The notes under the pieces were generated by a model. That model had not been told where the DNA came from and ran no database searches. It saw only the letters and a program-made list of their open reading frames with translations. This document shows, piece after piece, positions 24,196 through 32,566 of a DNA stretch of 32,566 nucleotides. Position 1 is the first letter of the stretch. Each line of letters starts with the position of its first letter. Source of the DNA: Bacteroidota bacterium (GTDB lineage Bacteria > Bacteroidota > Bacteroidia > Bacteroidales > JAAUTT01); assembly GCA_020048915.1 (NCBI GenBank), contig JAIFLU010000095.1, positions 1 through 32,566 of the forward strand. Direction: 5' to 3'. The position numbers and the translations under genes were made by a program.

Positions 24196-27100
24196 CTATT
24201 GAACAAGTGTGAAACGAACGCTGAACCCAATATTGGTATTTGCCGTTGGATATGAATTGGATGTAAAGGGTTCATTTACGATCCGGTCGTAAAAAAACCG
24301 TAAGTTAAAGCTTTCGCTTAAGTTATAATCGGCAGCAAATTTAATGGTAACCACATTCTGTCCCTGAGCAGCCTGGGCCAGACCATCGAGTTTACGGATA
24401 ACAACCTTATTATCGCGTATGGAAACATCGGCTGTAAGGTTCAGGTCGCTTTTAAACGGTCGTTGCGAATCTCCCGATTTTATAATAAACTGAACATCCT
24501 TAAACTTGTATCCCGAGCCTATAACAATATCGTTACTGCTTGTTTCCGTTAGCTGATAACTCGACAGGCTTAACACCACATTTCGGCTTTTCCGCAATTC
24601 AAATCGTGTTGTTAAATTGTTTTTCCAGGTAACATCCACATTAATAAGTGGGCCGAATTGCTCATTTATCGAAATAGAGTTTATTTCGCGTGCCGGCAGA
24701 AAATTATTCTGCAAGTCCCGGGCATTATTTAGATAATCTTCAACGTTGATGTATTCATCACGTGAAGCATCCAGATTCGAAATATAACTGCCAATATTAT
24801 AGGTGGAACGATAGGAATGGTTGATATTAATACTCTTTGCAAATTTCTTCACCACTTCCAGCTTCGATAATCCATCAAATGTAATTCTCCAGTTTGGCCT
24901 AATATTCGAATAATTAGGAATAGCTTTCAGGGTAACTTTATCTACATCCATATTACCATAGGCAGCCAAAAACGAAGAAATTAATACCTGCTGGGCAGTT
25001 AAATTGTATCCATTTTTTAAGCCTCCCTCAATGGGAAGGTTATCGAAGTTATTTGGATCGTATTCCAAAGGATAATTGTTTTTTTGCTCTTGTGCGAGTC
25101 GTTGGACAATAGTAAACCGGTTCTCTTTAAACTTTTCAAATACCGCCGAGTAACTATAATCTTTGCGGGTAAGCTTCTCAAACGCACTCCCCAACGAGAT
25201 AAACGACATGCTGAAATTTCCGTTTTCGATAAAGTTGTTTCCAACATCGCCTTCCGGAAATTCTCCAAACTCATTCACATTCCAATAAGAGCTCTCATTA
25301 CGGGAAAACGTCCTGTTTACCGTTAATTCAATTTTTAAACCTGGCAAAGGTTCCAGATTAGCCCGACCATTGAATGTTACGTTATGGGTCATCAGGTAAG
25401 GTGAATTCAATGCGAAGCTGTTCGTTAGCCAATTATTATCCCTTGCCGTTTTTGCGAATTTCTTATCCTGGTAACCCAGAATAAATGGCAGCCCCGGGGC
25501 ATACATCCCATTATAATTCTCCATCCCAAAAACATTGGTGCTGGGCTGGTAGCCGGGTAACATCGATCCCTGCGTTTGGGAGTAGGAAAATGATACATTT
25601 TTGGTCCCCAGTAACATTCGCGCCGTATTCTCAAAAATAAAAATCAGGGGATTTGGGCTTACCTCCACTGTACCTTCGACTACTACACGAACATTTGAAG
25701 CGCTGCTATCGGGAATAAAGTTGATCTTATTATCGGTAACCACTTCTGTTTTCCCTTTGATTTCCTTGTTATTTTGATCGAAAAATTTAACTACCACCTG
25801 ATCAGTAGCTAATTTGTGCAAAATAACCCGCGGTTCAGTAGCCTTAAGAGTCATATTCGCCCGTTCGAAGATAACCTTTTTTGTTTTCTTCTTTTTGGGG
25901 GCATTTTTATTCACTGGTTGTAATAACTTTTTAAAGTAAGGCACCTTATTATACAAGGTGGTAAGTGTAAACTGTCCGCTTAATTGCAAGGTGTTGGAGT
26001 TCTTGATATTATTACCAAGATCGAAGGTGGTTATTGGCGCAGCATCCCAACCATACGAAGCACTGTAGCGGACAGACGATGATGTCCAGTCGAGCAGCGG
26101 TATTTTATTTAATGGTAAGGTATAGGTGAGGTTTATGTCGTGAAAATATTGTGTTGTACGCCCAAATCGAAGAATATTGTTCCATACCGAATCTTTCCAA
26201 ACCTGATACGAATCGCGGTATTGTTTATTCACCTCTCCCTGAGGCTCGTCAATCCGGGCAATATTGGAAGCCGTGAAATCGAGCTTAATGGAACGCGTTA
26301 AGTCGTAGCTTAATTCGTAATTTCTGTTCCACAAAAAATCTTTATTTACGGTAGGGGCAATTACGGATTCATAATTAATGTCGCGCAGAGTAATTTCGCG
26401 GTAGTTTCGGCTCATCTCCGTGCGAAAGCCCATATTGGTAGGACCCAGGTTAAAATTAAAGTCCTTTATTAGCCGCAAAAATTTATTACTCAACAGTTGG
26501 CTTTTTTGGAATGGTTGTATGGTTTTTGGCCGACCGGTAAAATTATACATAATGCCCCCATGGTAACGCTTATCGATGCTTCGCTGCGTTCGAATATTAT
26601 GGCTAAAGGTTTCGTTAAAAGCATAATTTACCGACCAGTTCGAAATATCGTAAAAATGCGGAGTCCCCTCCTGTTTATTTATACGGACATTGGTAAAGTT
26701 TAAACTTCGGCGCATCACATAATCCCGCGCCTGATCAATAATTTTTTTGCGTTCTTCTTTTGAACCGGCATTATCGAGGGCAGCCTGGAGAGGAATGTCC
26801 GGATCGAGCGGATTGTATTCAGGGTCGGTGAACGATTCGGAATAACCAACGTACATAGGAATTTGTACTCCTGATTTTTCGGGGAAAAATTTTCCCAGTT
26901 CCAGGTTCGACGAAATATCGTAGGTATTAATTTCTTCCTTACTGCGTTCGTTCACTTTTTGATCGATGCTTCCGAAACCGGGTTTTAAGGTACTACCAGC
27001 CACACTCAATGTTCCAAGGTCTGCAAGTTTGGTGGTTATCCGCGCATTCGCAGCCCACCCCCCCTTTTCGTTGAAATCGGTTAACCGCAACTCATTCACC

Positions 27101-30100
27101 CAAACTTCGGCGCTTCTTGCAGCGCCTTGCTTGCCCGATTGATGGGGATATCGCACCCCGATCATTATGGTGCGAACATTGCTAAGGTTTGGATTTCCAC
27201 AAATGTAATAGTTGTAATCTTCATTTTCAATTGTGTAAGGAAATACGGTAGTATAGGAAATGGCGGGGTTGGTACGCATCAGGTCGTTCCGTGCCTGCTT
27301 TATCCGTTGGAAATTTTCGAGGGCAAAGTCGATGCGGTTTGCTTCGGGCCACACTATTCTTCTCTGATCATCGTCTTTATTGGAATAATCACTTCTATGC
27401 GGAGTAAGCTTTAATGGAACTTCAATTTCATAGAAATTGTTCTTATAATCCGATCCCATGCGGATGAAAAGCGTTAGCTCGTCGTTCTCCAAATATTCCC
27501 CGGGAATTTGTTCGGCATGCACTTCCATTTGAAGACGTTTGTATTGCCTAACATCGAGGCCCATTGTTTTATAGGCGGCGCGGGCATCGCCATTGGGCAA
27601 ATCACGCACTTTAAGTACCATCGATTGTTCGTTAAGCTGGGTAAGCTGGGGGTTTTGAGGGTCAATAATCCGGTCGATGCCCGGAGGTAACACATAATTT
27701 ACCGGTTTTTTCCCTGCGTTTTCTTCAATATTCACGGAAGTGATTTCAAAGCTGGGATTTGTTTCTTCGGGAATAGAAACCCCTTCCCCACCCTGCCTGA
27801 ATGACAGGTTATATTTTCGCCACTCTCCACGTACCAGTTCCAATTTTGCAAAGCGAAGGATCACAGAATCTTCAAACCCTTTCAGGAACATACGCATAAA
27901 GCGGATGGACTTAAAATCCTGAATGGCACCCACTACCCTTTCGGGATCGGTAATCGGAATCCGAAACTGATACCAACGAACCGGATATTGCTTGTCTCCA
28001 TCGCCCCTGTCGAGGGTAGGATTAGCAGTAACAATATCGGTAATATAATTTTGCCCAACTTCCTTTAGTGCATCGCGCGATACATCCACAGAATATTGAA
28101 AATAGCTTTCGCCTTCGCTTATAGTATTGTCCCGGTTTATATCTTCAGCATTCGGAAGGCTGGAACCGGAAGGGCTATAATCCGAATTTGTCGTCTCCAG
28201 GGCTGGGGAGTTCGCTTCGTGACCATTATAACGTTTGTAGCGTTCCAGTATCCCAAGTTTTTCCTGGTCGTAGTCGCTCCCGCGGTAATAGTGAAAATCG
28301 TCCGATGAGGGATCTTTCAATACTATATCTAAGGAAGCACCATCGGTTACCTTATTTTTTAACGAATCGAGAAAAATCTGAAAAAAAGACTGTTCATCCG
28401 TATTGCTTAATCCATCTAAACCAACATCCTGGAATTTACGGCTATTCGGGTCGTTATCAAATGCATTGGTGAGCGATTGCGCCGTTGCATCGGGAACACG
28501 GCCCCATTTTGTGGAATCGACATTCTGAACAACAGCACTATTCGGAAACCCATTTTCGAAGCTTTTCCGCGAGTCTTTCAATACGTCTTCCGAAACATTT
28601 CCCAGGTTAAAATACAGCTTTCCTTTATTGGTAGTATTAACCGTATCTTCTACAAAGGGATCCATTAACCAAAACTCAATGAATTCGACATTGGCAGCTT
28701 CAAAATCGTTGGTCAATACTTCGCGCATAATACCGCCCCACCTGTCTTTTGGCTTTAACAGCTTTCCAAAAGCGTCCACGTTTAAATCGTAGTTATAGGG
28801 GCCGCGTTCCTTTGGGTAAAAAGCCACATTCAACACCGGAATATTGGATGGTAAGTTATTGGGGATATCTTTGTTTGTATAAATTTCTTTCTCGCTGATT
28901 TCGCGTACAAAATGACTGGTGGTTGCTTTTTTATCGTTCTTGATATGCGATGGGGTGGCCGAATTCTTTCGCAGAAACAGCGGGTCGATAACATACCATG
29001 CCAATTTTGCACGGTTAAAGCCATATTTTAGGTTATCGGTAAGGGCAGCCTCCGGAAACTGATCATCCTGTCCCTGCGGAGTACTTGATAACGACCAGGC
29101 CGGAAACGATTTCATTTCGTAAGATGTTTCGCTTCCTTCAAAATCGTCGATGTACGCAGTTCCAGCTTTATTGATCGCTTTGGAATGCCCGGGGATTAAA
29201 TGGGCAAATTCCCCTTCGAATGTTATAGTTGAGGGTTCTTTTGTTTGGATTAACGGAAGCTTATCAATTAACGTGGTAAGCAACTGCGATTTAGTGGTAT
29301 AAACGCCGTTTACCCCCCAAATGGTATTGGAAATTGGCTCGTCGCCAATATTCACCTTTTGAGTAAGGGGCCGCTCGGATAAATGTAGCACCGTAGCGCC
29401 TAATACAAAATTGTCGTTAAATTTATAATCCAGGTGGGTTCCAACCAATGTTTTCGTCTGCATATTAAACAACGAATTGCTTTCCAGGGCAATTTTAATA
29501 GGCGTTCCCGATTCGAGCAAACCCTGATTAATAATTTTTACCCGCCCAAGCATATAATCCACCGAATAATCGACATTTTCGGTGAGCTTCATTCCCCCAG
29601 CCGTAACCACAACCGATCCCTGCGGAACATTCATAGCATTGAGGGCAATCTCGGAACTCGAAGAAGACTGATACCTCCCCTTAATTTTAAATTTATTCCG
29701 CTCGGCTACTAATCGGGCTTTTGTTTGGGTAGAATCGTAAAGTTCCGTAAAAACATATTTTCGGAGTATTTGCGGATCTGTTATCTTTACTGTGTCAATC
29801 AAATATTTGCTTAGTGTACTCCCGAAAGGTTCGAGCGTAGGGAAAAATACGCGGCCATTGGATGGATAAATTGTAATCCCCTCCATATAATCGAATACCC
29901 CATCCGGGTATGGGTCGAGTTGACTGTTGACCTTGTCAAGTTTCAGTACTTTGATCAGAATTTGGTTTCCACTTTTCGGTTCGGGAATGTAGTTAATGGC
30001 ATTCCCGGTTTTATCGTCCTGGTATAGAACCTGAAGTTCAAAATCTTCTTTATTTACCTGATAAGCGCCAAGTGCATAAACGTTCTTCATCATCAGTTTC

Positions 30101-31641
30101 CAGGTAGGCAGCTTTGGGGTAAGGTTAGTAGCCTTCAGAAGTTTGAGTACCAGAGCGCCGGGCGAAGGAACCCCGGATGTAGATAATTCACCGACCTGAT
30201 AGGTTCTGCCCCGATAATTATATTCATAGGCTACAGCTAAAATTTCATCAGAGTTTAATGCTGTATTTAGCGAAATGTACCCAAGTTGGGCGTTATAGGT
30301 ATATTCCCTATCGGTTAACAATCGGGCATTCTCAATTTTTTCGTAGTCTTGTCCCGAATTAAAATTCTGGTTACTGAGCGATGAAAGTTTGTTTACCACC
30401 TGACTAATGTCCCGAGCAGAATAATTATTTATAACCTCATCGTAGAGTTTGTTAATTTTGTTGTAGGGAAATTTGTCGGTTGAAATTGGTCCAAAGGCTG
30501 GGATCTTATTATAACTGTTACTTTCACCCAAATCCATAAAAGCCACCACATTCCGGTTTGTCTGGAAATTCCCCCTTACGCTGGTCACCCAAACTTCAAT
30601 TTTAGTGATTGTAACAGATGAATTAATGGCAGGGAGGTTCGCCAAAGCTGTTTCGTAATTGTTCCTAAAATACTGGGCGAGAAAAAAGTGTTTATTGGCA
30701 TCGTATTGGTCCACCGGTACGTCAAACTCTTCGAGCTGTGCGCCGCCTTTCACTTCAATACTGCTCGATTCCCCTTTTTGCTGCGAAAGAACAGTGGTCA
30801 TATATAATTTACCAAACTGCATTTCGGTTTTTAACCCGAACAAGCTTTGGCTTCCGGTTATCAAAGAACCGGTAAGCGGCAATGAAACATTCCCCGCTTC
30901 AATCTTCTTAATTATTTCGTCTTCCTTACCATTATACTCCAGCTTTGTTTTATTTTCGAAATCGAACGTTGCTTCGGTATTATAATTCACTCCAAGCTTC
31001 ATTTTATCGCCTATGGAGCCGGTAACATTCATCTGAATTTTCTCCTGAAAATCGAAGGTGGTATTTTTGCGAAGCCTTTCGCTGATATTTGGATTATTGG
31101 TTTTCGAAGTATTTACACCGAAAATAAGTTCGGCAGATCCCTGCGGAACAATATTGATCGTATTGGTGCCAAATATTTTATCGAATGCCTCGCTCCCTAC
31201 ATTGATACTTTTCATAAGCGGAGAGCGTCTTTCAACCGTTTCGCTTTTGCTTCGTTGTTTCCAGTAATCGCTCTTGGCACTTTGAAATTCGTACTTCTTA
31301 TAGTCCGAAAGACTCATAGAATAAGGGGTACTGTAATTAAGCTGACCTATTTTCTCCGTAAACTTATATTCGTTCGTTTTAGGGTCATACTCCGTCGATC
31401 TGGTAATATTCGGGGGAGTTTGCAGAAATAAGAGCGGTTGCTTTACCGGTGCGGTAAAAGGAAGGCGGGAATCGGTAATATTATATCGTTTTTCGAGGAG
31501 GCTTTTTGTCTTTGATGTATCGCGTTTGACCGCTGCCAAAGAATCCGGAGGAGTCTGACTAAATCCATTGTTTAATGAGGACGCAACAAAAAGGAGAGCG
31601 AAAGTAAAAACCTTTACGTATATAACAATTTCCCTGTTCAA
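24196..31641 (-). CDS. sprA: T9SS outer-membrane translocon SprA (Sov-like)
   Basis: A 2481-residue protein, in the normal size range for SprA. It opens with a signal peptide (VFTFALLFVASSLNNGFSQ) and then alternates long periplasm/barrel segments rich in aromatic-ended strands; recognisable blocks include GSAELIFGVNTSKTNNPNI, GVNYNTEATFDFENKTKLEY, IEVWVTSVRGNF, MKSFPAWSLSSTPQGQD (about 840) and SAEVWVNELRLTDFNEKGG, and it ends NIGFSVRFTLVQ. SprA forms the giant single-chain beta-barrel pore through which CTD-bearing T9SS cargo leaves the cell; the adhesin at the left edge of the window is a likely cargo. The start is TTG at 31641, since no ATG yields the signal peptide. The gap to ruvA is 19 nt and to gcvH 78 nt. 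Confidence 0.97.
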   Translation of the reverse strand: MNREIVIYVKVFTFALLFVASSLNNGFSQTPPDSLAAVKRDTSKTKSLLEKRYNITDSRLPFTAPVKQPLLFLQTPPNITRSTEYDPKTNEYKFTEKIGQLNYSTPYSMSLSDYKKYEFQSAKSDYWKQRSKSETVERRSPLMKSINVGSEAFDKIFGTNTINIVPQGSAELIFGVNTSKTNNPNISERLRKNTTFDFQEKIQMNVTGSIGDKMKLGVNYNTEATFDFENKTKLEYNGKEDEIIKKIEAGNVSLPLTGSLITGSQSLFGLKTEMQFGKLYMTTVLSQQKGESSSIEVKGGAQLEEFDVPVDQYDANKHFFLAQYFRNNYETALANLPAINSSVTITKIEVWVTSVRGNFQTNRNVVAFMDLGESNSYNKIPAFGPISTDKFPYNKINKLYDEVINNYSARDISQVVNKLSSLSNQNFNSGQDYEKIENARLLTDREYTYNAQLGYISLNTALNSDEILAVAYEYNYRGRTYQVGELSTSGVPSPGALVLKLLKATNLTPKLPTWKLMMKNVYALGAYQVNKEDFELQVLYQDDKTGNAINYIPEPKSGNQILIKVLKLDKVNSQLDPYPDGVFDYMEGITIYPSNGRVFFPTLEPFGSTLSKYLIDTVKITDPQILRKYVFTELYDSTQTKARLVAERNKFKIKGRYQSSSSSEIALNAMNVPQGSVVVTAGGMKLTENVDYSVDYMLGRVKIINQGLLESGTPIKIALESNSLFNMQTKTLVGTHLDYKFNDNFVLGATVLHLSERPLTQKVNIGDEPISNTIWGVNGVYTTKSQLLTTLIDKLPLIQTKEPSTITFEGEFAHLIPGHSKAINKAGTAYIDDFEGSETSYEMKSFPAWSLSSTPQGQDDQFPEAALTDNLKYGFNRAKLAWYVIDPLFLRKNSATPSHIKNDKKATTSHFVREISEKEIYTNKDIPNNLPSNIPVLNVAFYPKERGPYNYDLNVDAFGKLLKPKDRWGGIMREVLTNDFEAANVEFIEFWLMDPFVEDTVNTTNKGKLYFNLGNVSEDVLKDSRKSFENGFPNSAVVQNVDSTKWGRVPDATAQSLTNAFDNDPNSRKFQDVGLDGLSNTDEQSFFQIFLDSLKNKVTDGASLDIVLKDPSSDDFHYYRGSDYDQEKLGILERYKRYNGHEANSPALETTNSDYSPSGSSLPNAEDINRDNTISEGESYFQYSVDVSRDALKEVGQNYITDIVTANPTLDRGDGDKQYPVRWYQFRIPITDPERVVGAIQDFKSIRFMRMFLKGFEDSVILRFAKLELVRGEWRKYNLSFRQGGEGVSIPEETNPSFEITSVNIEENAGKKPVNYVLPPGIDRIIDPQNPQLTQLNEQSMVLKVRDLPNGDARAAYKTMGLDVRQYKRLQMEVHAEQIPGEYLENDELTLFIRMGSDYKNNFYEIEVPLKLTPHRSDYSNKDDDQRRIVWPEANRIDFALENFQRIKQARNDLMRTNPAISYTTVFPYTIENEDYNYYICGNPNLSNVRTIMIGVRYPHQSGKQGAARSAEVWVNELRLTDFNEKGGWAANARITTKLADLGTLSVAGSTLKPGFGSIDQKVNERSKEEINTYDISSNLELGKFFPEKSGVQIPMYVGYSESFTDPEYNPLDPDIPLQAALDNAGSKEERKKIIDQARDYVMRRSLNFTNVRINKQEGTPHFYDISNWSVNYAFNETFSHNIRTQRSIDKRYHGGIMYNFTGRPKTIQPFQKSQLLSNKFLRLIKDFNFNLGPTNMGFRTEMSRNYREITLRDINYESVIAPTVNKDFLWNRNYELSYDLTRSIKLDFTASNIARIDEPQGEVNKQYRDSYQVWKDSVWNNILRFGRTTQYFHDINLTYTLPLNKIPLLDWTSSSVRYSASYGWDAAPITTFDLGNNIKNSNTLQLSGQFTLTTLYNKVPYFKKLLQPVNKNAPKKKKTKKVIFERANMTLKATEPRVILHKLATDQVVVKFFDQNNKEIKGKTEVVTDNKINFIPDSSASNVRVVVEGTVEVSPNPLIFIFENTARMLLGTKNVSFSYSQTQGSMLPGYQPSTNVFGMENYNGMYAPGLPFILGYQDKKFAKTARDNNWLTNSFALNSPYLMTHNVTFNGRANLEPLPGLKIELTVNRTFSRNESSYWNVNEFGEFPEGDVGNNFIENGNFSMSFISLGSAFEKLTRKDYSYSAVFEKFKENRFTIVQRLAQEQKNNYPLEYDPNNFDNLPIEGGLKNGYNLTAQQVLISSFLAAYGNMDVDKVTLKAIPNYSNIRPNWRITFDGLSKLEVVKKFAKSININHSYRSTYNIGSYISNLDASRDEYINVEDYLNNARDLQNNFLPAREINSISINEQFGPLINVDVTWKNNLTTRFELRKSRNVVLSLSSYQLTETSSNDIVIGSGYKFKDVQFIIKSGDSQRPFKSDLNLTADVSIRDNKVVIRKLDGLAQAAQGQNVVTIKFAADYNLSESFNLRFFYDRIVNEPFTSNSYPTANTNIGFSVRFTLVQ

Positions 31642-31660
31642 TTCCAGTGTCAGAAAAGGT

Positions 31661-32251
31661 TTATAAATTTTTCAACGCTTGTTTTATCAAATCTTCCACG
31701 CGATTTAGTGTTCCTGACGAAAGTAATTTATCAAGAACCTTTTCGACGGCAGTCTTTTGAAAACCCAACATAACTAATGCATTTAACGCTTCGTCTTTCA
31801 TTCTATTGTCTTTTAACAGGAATTTTTCTTCGCCGGTAAAATCCAATCCGATTTTATCTTTTAAATCGATAATTATTCGCTGGGCAGTTTTAATTCCTAT
31901 GCCTTTAATGTTTTTTAATGCGTTAACATTGGCATCGGCAATCGCTTTCTGAATTTCATCAGGATTCATCGACGACAGCATCATTCGGGCAGTATTTGCC
32001 CCAACACCGGAAACCGTAATCAATAGGCGAAATATCTCCCTTTCCTTTTTAGAGAAAAAACCATACAGAACATGCGCATCCTCGCGAATTACCTGATGGA
32101 TAAACAATTTACAATTCTCTTTAGCAGCTAGGCTGTTAAGTTCACTATAGGTAAAAAGAGAAAGTTGAATAAGGTAGCCCATCCCCCCTTCCTGCAATAC
32201 TGCATTAGCAGGTGTTAGCTCTACCAGCTTGCCTTCGATAAATTCGTACAT
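31661..32251 (-). CDS. ruvA: Holliday junction branch migration protein RuvA
   Basis: A 196-residue protein with the three RuvA domains: N-terminal OB fold (MYEFIEGKLVEL to about 65, including VIREDAHVLYGFFSKKERE), tandem helix-hairpin-helix motifs (ITVSGVGANTARMMLS and LKNIKGIGIKTAQRIIIDLKDKIG, about 75-135) and a small C-terminal helical domain (EALNALVMLGFQKTAVEKVLDKLL) that contacts RuvB. It recognises four-way junctions during recombination and repair. It precedes sprA with 19 nt between them, an arrangement common in the phylum, and they may be co-transcribed. RuvB and RuvC are not in the window. Confidence 0.97.
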   Translation of the reverse strand: MYEFIEGKLVELTPANAVLQEGGMGYLIQLSLFTYSELNSLAAKENCKLFIHQVIREDAHVLYGFFSKKEREIFRLLITVSGVGANTARMMLSSMNPDEIQKAIADANVNALKNIKGIGIKTAQRIIIDLKDKIGLDFTGEEKFLLKDNRMKDEALNALVMLGFQKTAVEKVLDKLLSSGTLNRVEDLIKQALKNL

Positions 32252-32418
32252 AAAGAAAGTGCCCTCAGTGTTTTAAGCAGCTAAAATACTAAAAAAACGG
32301 AAAGGATAAGAGTTTATGCTGATTTGAGACATAAAAAAGGCGGCAAATAGTAAATCGAACAAACATGACTGAATGAAATTGATTAGTTCTATTTTGACAG
32401 TTTAGATTTTCTCTTTTA

Positions 32419-32505
32419 AAATCCCGAATGGGATTTAATATGAATAACCCCGCATGAAATGCGGGAGGAGCTAAACACGAACTTTTCCACAACCACAAAG
32501 TGGTT
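32419..32505. repeat. Three consecutive REP-like hairpins
   Basis: Perfect short stems follow each other: AAATCCC/GGGATTT with a 4-nt loop (32419-32436), CCCGCAT/ATGCGGG with a GAA loop (32449-32465) and AACCAC/GTGGTT with an AAA loop (32491-32505). They lie directly after the stop of a transposase-like gene at the right edge, the usual setting of REP elements next to RAYT transposases. The remainder of the gap to ruvA (32252-32418) shows no gene that I can support. Confidence 0.7.
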
Positions 32506-32511
32506 GAATGT

Positions 32512-32566
32512 CTAAAGAAGATATTTTTCATCAAATTCTATTCCATGTTCAGTAAGTAAATCAATT
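32512..32566 (-). CDS. C-terminal end of a probable REP-associated (IS200/RAYT-like) transposase, partial
   Basis: Reading the minus strand from the right edge, a frame is open for 17 codons and ends in TAG at 32512-32514, giving IDLLTEHGIEFDEKYLL. I remember similar endings (a helix followed by IEYDERYLF-like residues) from Bacteroidota RAYT transposases, and the three hairpins just after the stop fit that gene type. With so few residues the catalytic HUH and tyrosine motifs cannot be checked, so the call rests on the short tail and context. The gene continues beyond the window. Confidence 0.4.
   Translation of the reverse strand, partial: IDLLTEHGIEFDEKYLL

Noticed and set aside
30659-30985. 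108-codon plus-strand frame within sprA
   Set aside because: It is an antisense shadow; the sprA frame is continuous and conserved here.
32289-32534. 81-residue open frame on the minus strand upstream of ruvA
   Set aside because: It runs through the three hairpins and the transposase-like tail in another frame, has an odd composition and no recognisable domain.

Overview
The window looks like a chromosome segment from a member of the phylum Bacteroidota (class Bacteroidia or a relative), probably not a gut Bacteroides. Evidence: a complete sprA gene and other type IX secretion (T9SS) genes, the ruvA-sprA-gcvH order, a sufBCDS cluster, Bacteroidota-type promoters (TAnnTTTG -7 boxes), AT-rich intergenic DNA and scarce Shine-Dalgarno sequences. 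No rRNA, tRNA, CRISPR array or prophage was seen.

Region 1 (1-7544, + strand) is a surface/T9SS cluster. It holds the C-terminal end of a repeat-rich secreted adhesin with a type B (CHU_C / gliding-motility) sorting domain, a PorP/SprF-family partner, a PD40-propeller plus PKD protein, and an unrecognised exported protein split by a frameshift at an 8-G tract. It ends with a 1064-residue membrane sensor: two-component-regulator propeller, Y_Y_Y domain, transmembrane helix, coiled coil and SpoIIE-type PP2C phosphatase. The genes are closely packed and co-oriented, so a secreted surface structure with its own envelope sensor is a reasonable inference.

Region 2 (7605-11154) is mixed: a methyltransferase-like protein with a hydrophobic C-terminal half, an AI-2E-family (PerM-like) membrane protein, a small rhodanese (- strand), and a hicA-hicB toxin-antitoxin pair behind a well-formed promoter with two matching palindromic operators.

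Region 3 (11321-22620) is housekeeping. thiL (-) diverges from sufB-sufC-sufD-sufS (+); the suf start region carries a DtxR/IdeR-like palindrome. Then comes rimP-nusA-infB, whose promoter contains a 12-bp inverted repeat and whose short leader contains a terminator-like hairpin, the layout expected for attenuation or NusA autoregulation. The region closes with a strong bidirectional terminator.

Region 4 (22641-32566, - strand) has a class I methyltransferase, then the genes ruvA, sprA (the 2481-residue outer-membrane T9SS translocon) and gcvH, read from high to low coordinates. A 120-bp imperfect inverted-repeat element lies beyond gcvH. The right edge holds the last 17 codons of what looks like a REP-associated (IS200/RAYT-like) transposase, followed by three short hairpins.

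The best candidates for new biology are the G-tract-interrupted T9SS/SpoIIE cluster, the paired hicAB operators, the palindrome at the suf promoter, the rimP leader, and the repeat elements at 23587-23707 and 32419-32566.
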